From Nostocoides sp. F2B08 (GTDB lineage: Bacteria; Actinomycetota; Actinomycetes; Actinomycetales; Dermatophilaceae), in contig NZ_WESE01000015.1 of the NCBI RefSeq assembly GCF_009184895.1, forward strand, positions 1-42,813: 42,813 nucleotides of DNA, given 5' to 3'. The translations under genes and the position numbers were made by a program. Below are positions 42,426 to 42,813 of the stretch, piece by piece. The notes beneath the pieces are model-generated. The model searched no databases. It saw nothing but the letters and a program-made list of their open reading frames with translations, and was not told the DNA's origin. Numbering within the stretch: the first letter of the stretch is position 1; every line of letters begins with the position of its first letter.

Positions 42426-42739
42426 GACGGCTCCTCGAGCTCTTCCACCCATCCAACTCGCCAGCCAGTCGCGTCCGGGTAGTCGTAGTTCAAGACGCCC
42501 ATGTTCGTGCGGACTCGAGGAGCGCGGTCGGCGGGCACGAGGGAGTTGCCGTCCTTGTCGACGATCTGGAACTGGGAGACGTCCGTGCATACCTGGAAGA
42601 TCACCACTGGCACGATCGGCGGGCTGGCTTCTTGATTGTTGGTGAGGTCGACAGACTGACGCTCCAGCGATTGAGGTGTGTCTGAGTCTTTGAGACATTC
42701 CGCGGGATTAATTCCCAACCAAGGCCCGGTCCTGGTCAT
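42419..42739 (-). CDS. Hypothetical protein, first gene of the Tad operon in this window
   Basis: 106 residues from ATG 42739 (AAGGAAA upstream). It has no signal peptide or membrane segment. Features: PPIVPVVIFQVCTDVSQFQI, a hydrophobic strand region, then DKDGNSLVPADRAPRV and YPDATGWRVGWVEELEEPSC with a C-terminal Cys. Seven-base overlap with the PKD-like gene implies co-translation. Family not recognised. Confidence 0.65.
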   Translation of the reverse strand: MTRTGPWLGINPAECLKDSDTPQSLERQSVDLTNNQEASPPIVPVVIFQVCTDVSQFQIVDKDGNSLVPADRAPRVRTNMGVLNYDYPDATGWRVGWVEELEEPSC

Positions 42740-42756
42740 GGTTGTTTTCCTTGCTG

Positions 42757-42776
42757 GGATCGACGGTAGTCGATCC
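42757..42776. promoter_or_regulatory. Inverted repeat upstream of the Tad operon
   Basis: GGATCGAC-GGTA-GTCGATCC, perfect 8-bp arms, 18 bases upstream of the ATG of the first gene. It could be an operator or an mRNA leader hairpin. The window ends 37 bases further on, so the promoter is not visible. Confidence 0.5.
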
Positions 42777-42813
42777 TGTTCTGGCGGGCGGCGCTCAGGC
42801 CGTCACGTCGTGC

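Overview
The window is very GC-rich (low only around 5.8-8.9 kb), uses GTG starts freely, and encodes actinobacterial-type conjugation proteins (a TraA-like MobF relaxase, an SCO6880-family protein and a short VirB4-like ATPase). It is most likely part of a conjugative plasmid or integrated conjugative element of an actinobacterium, possibly a Micrococcales-type host. No replication gene, integrase, tRNA or coupling protein (VirD4/TraG) was seen, so the element must extend beyond both ends.

Left part (1-16.3 kb): the last 47 codons of an IS3-family transposase; a giant relaxase with an added helicase and a DnaG/TOPRIM-like primase module; a lower-GC gene on the opposite strand for a HEPN - NB-ARC (STAND) - TPR - cold-shock-domain protein, the best candidate here for an undescribed defence protein; then a type I restriction locus. 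In that locus hsdM is dead: its 5' end is lost at a breakpoint shared with another truncated gene, and it carries an in-frame TAA where homologues have Tyr. hsdS, hsdR and a GIY-YIG/DUF4357-like gene remain intact, followed by a small unknown gene.

Middle part (16.3-25 kb, all minus strand): a tightly overlapping conjugation operon. Read in transcription order it has a helix-turn-helix regulator, a 59-residue secreted-type peptide not normally called, a MinD-like protein, a VirB2-like pilin, a VirB8-like membrane protein, a TrbL/VirB6-like protein, the SCO6880-family protein, a VirB4-like ATPase, and a two-domain M23 + lytic transglycosylase wall hydrolase. About 650 bp of non-coding DNA lies upstream.

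Inserted next to this is a complete 5,495-bp transposon (25800-31294). Its boundaries can be set to the base: imperfect inverted repeats beginning TGTGGC, a 9-bp target duplication (GGTTGGGAC), and a host reading frame that rejoins when the element is removed. It carries tniB, tniA, a serine recombinase, a small zinc-ribbon protein, mercuric reductase merA and a divergent merR. TniQ is absent.

Right part (31.4-42.7 kb, all minus strand): a full Tad/Flp-type pilus operon. In transcription order it has a small unknown protein, a secreted PKD-like protein, a CpaB-like SAF protein, a CpaE-like protein, TadA, TadB, TadC, a Flp-like pilin, three TadE/G-like pseudopilins, and a 1,120-residue LysM - transmembrane - BTAD protein that could link the cell wall to gene control. 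The working picture is a conjugative element whose T4SS moves DNA processed by the relaxase-primase, whose Tad pilus may help cells attach, and whose cargo is mercury detoxification and (partly decayed) phage defence.
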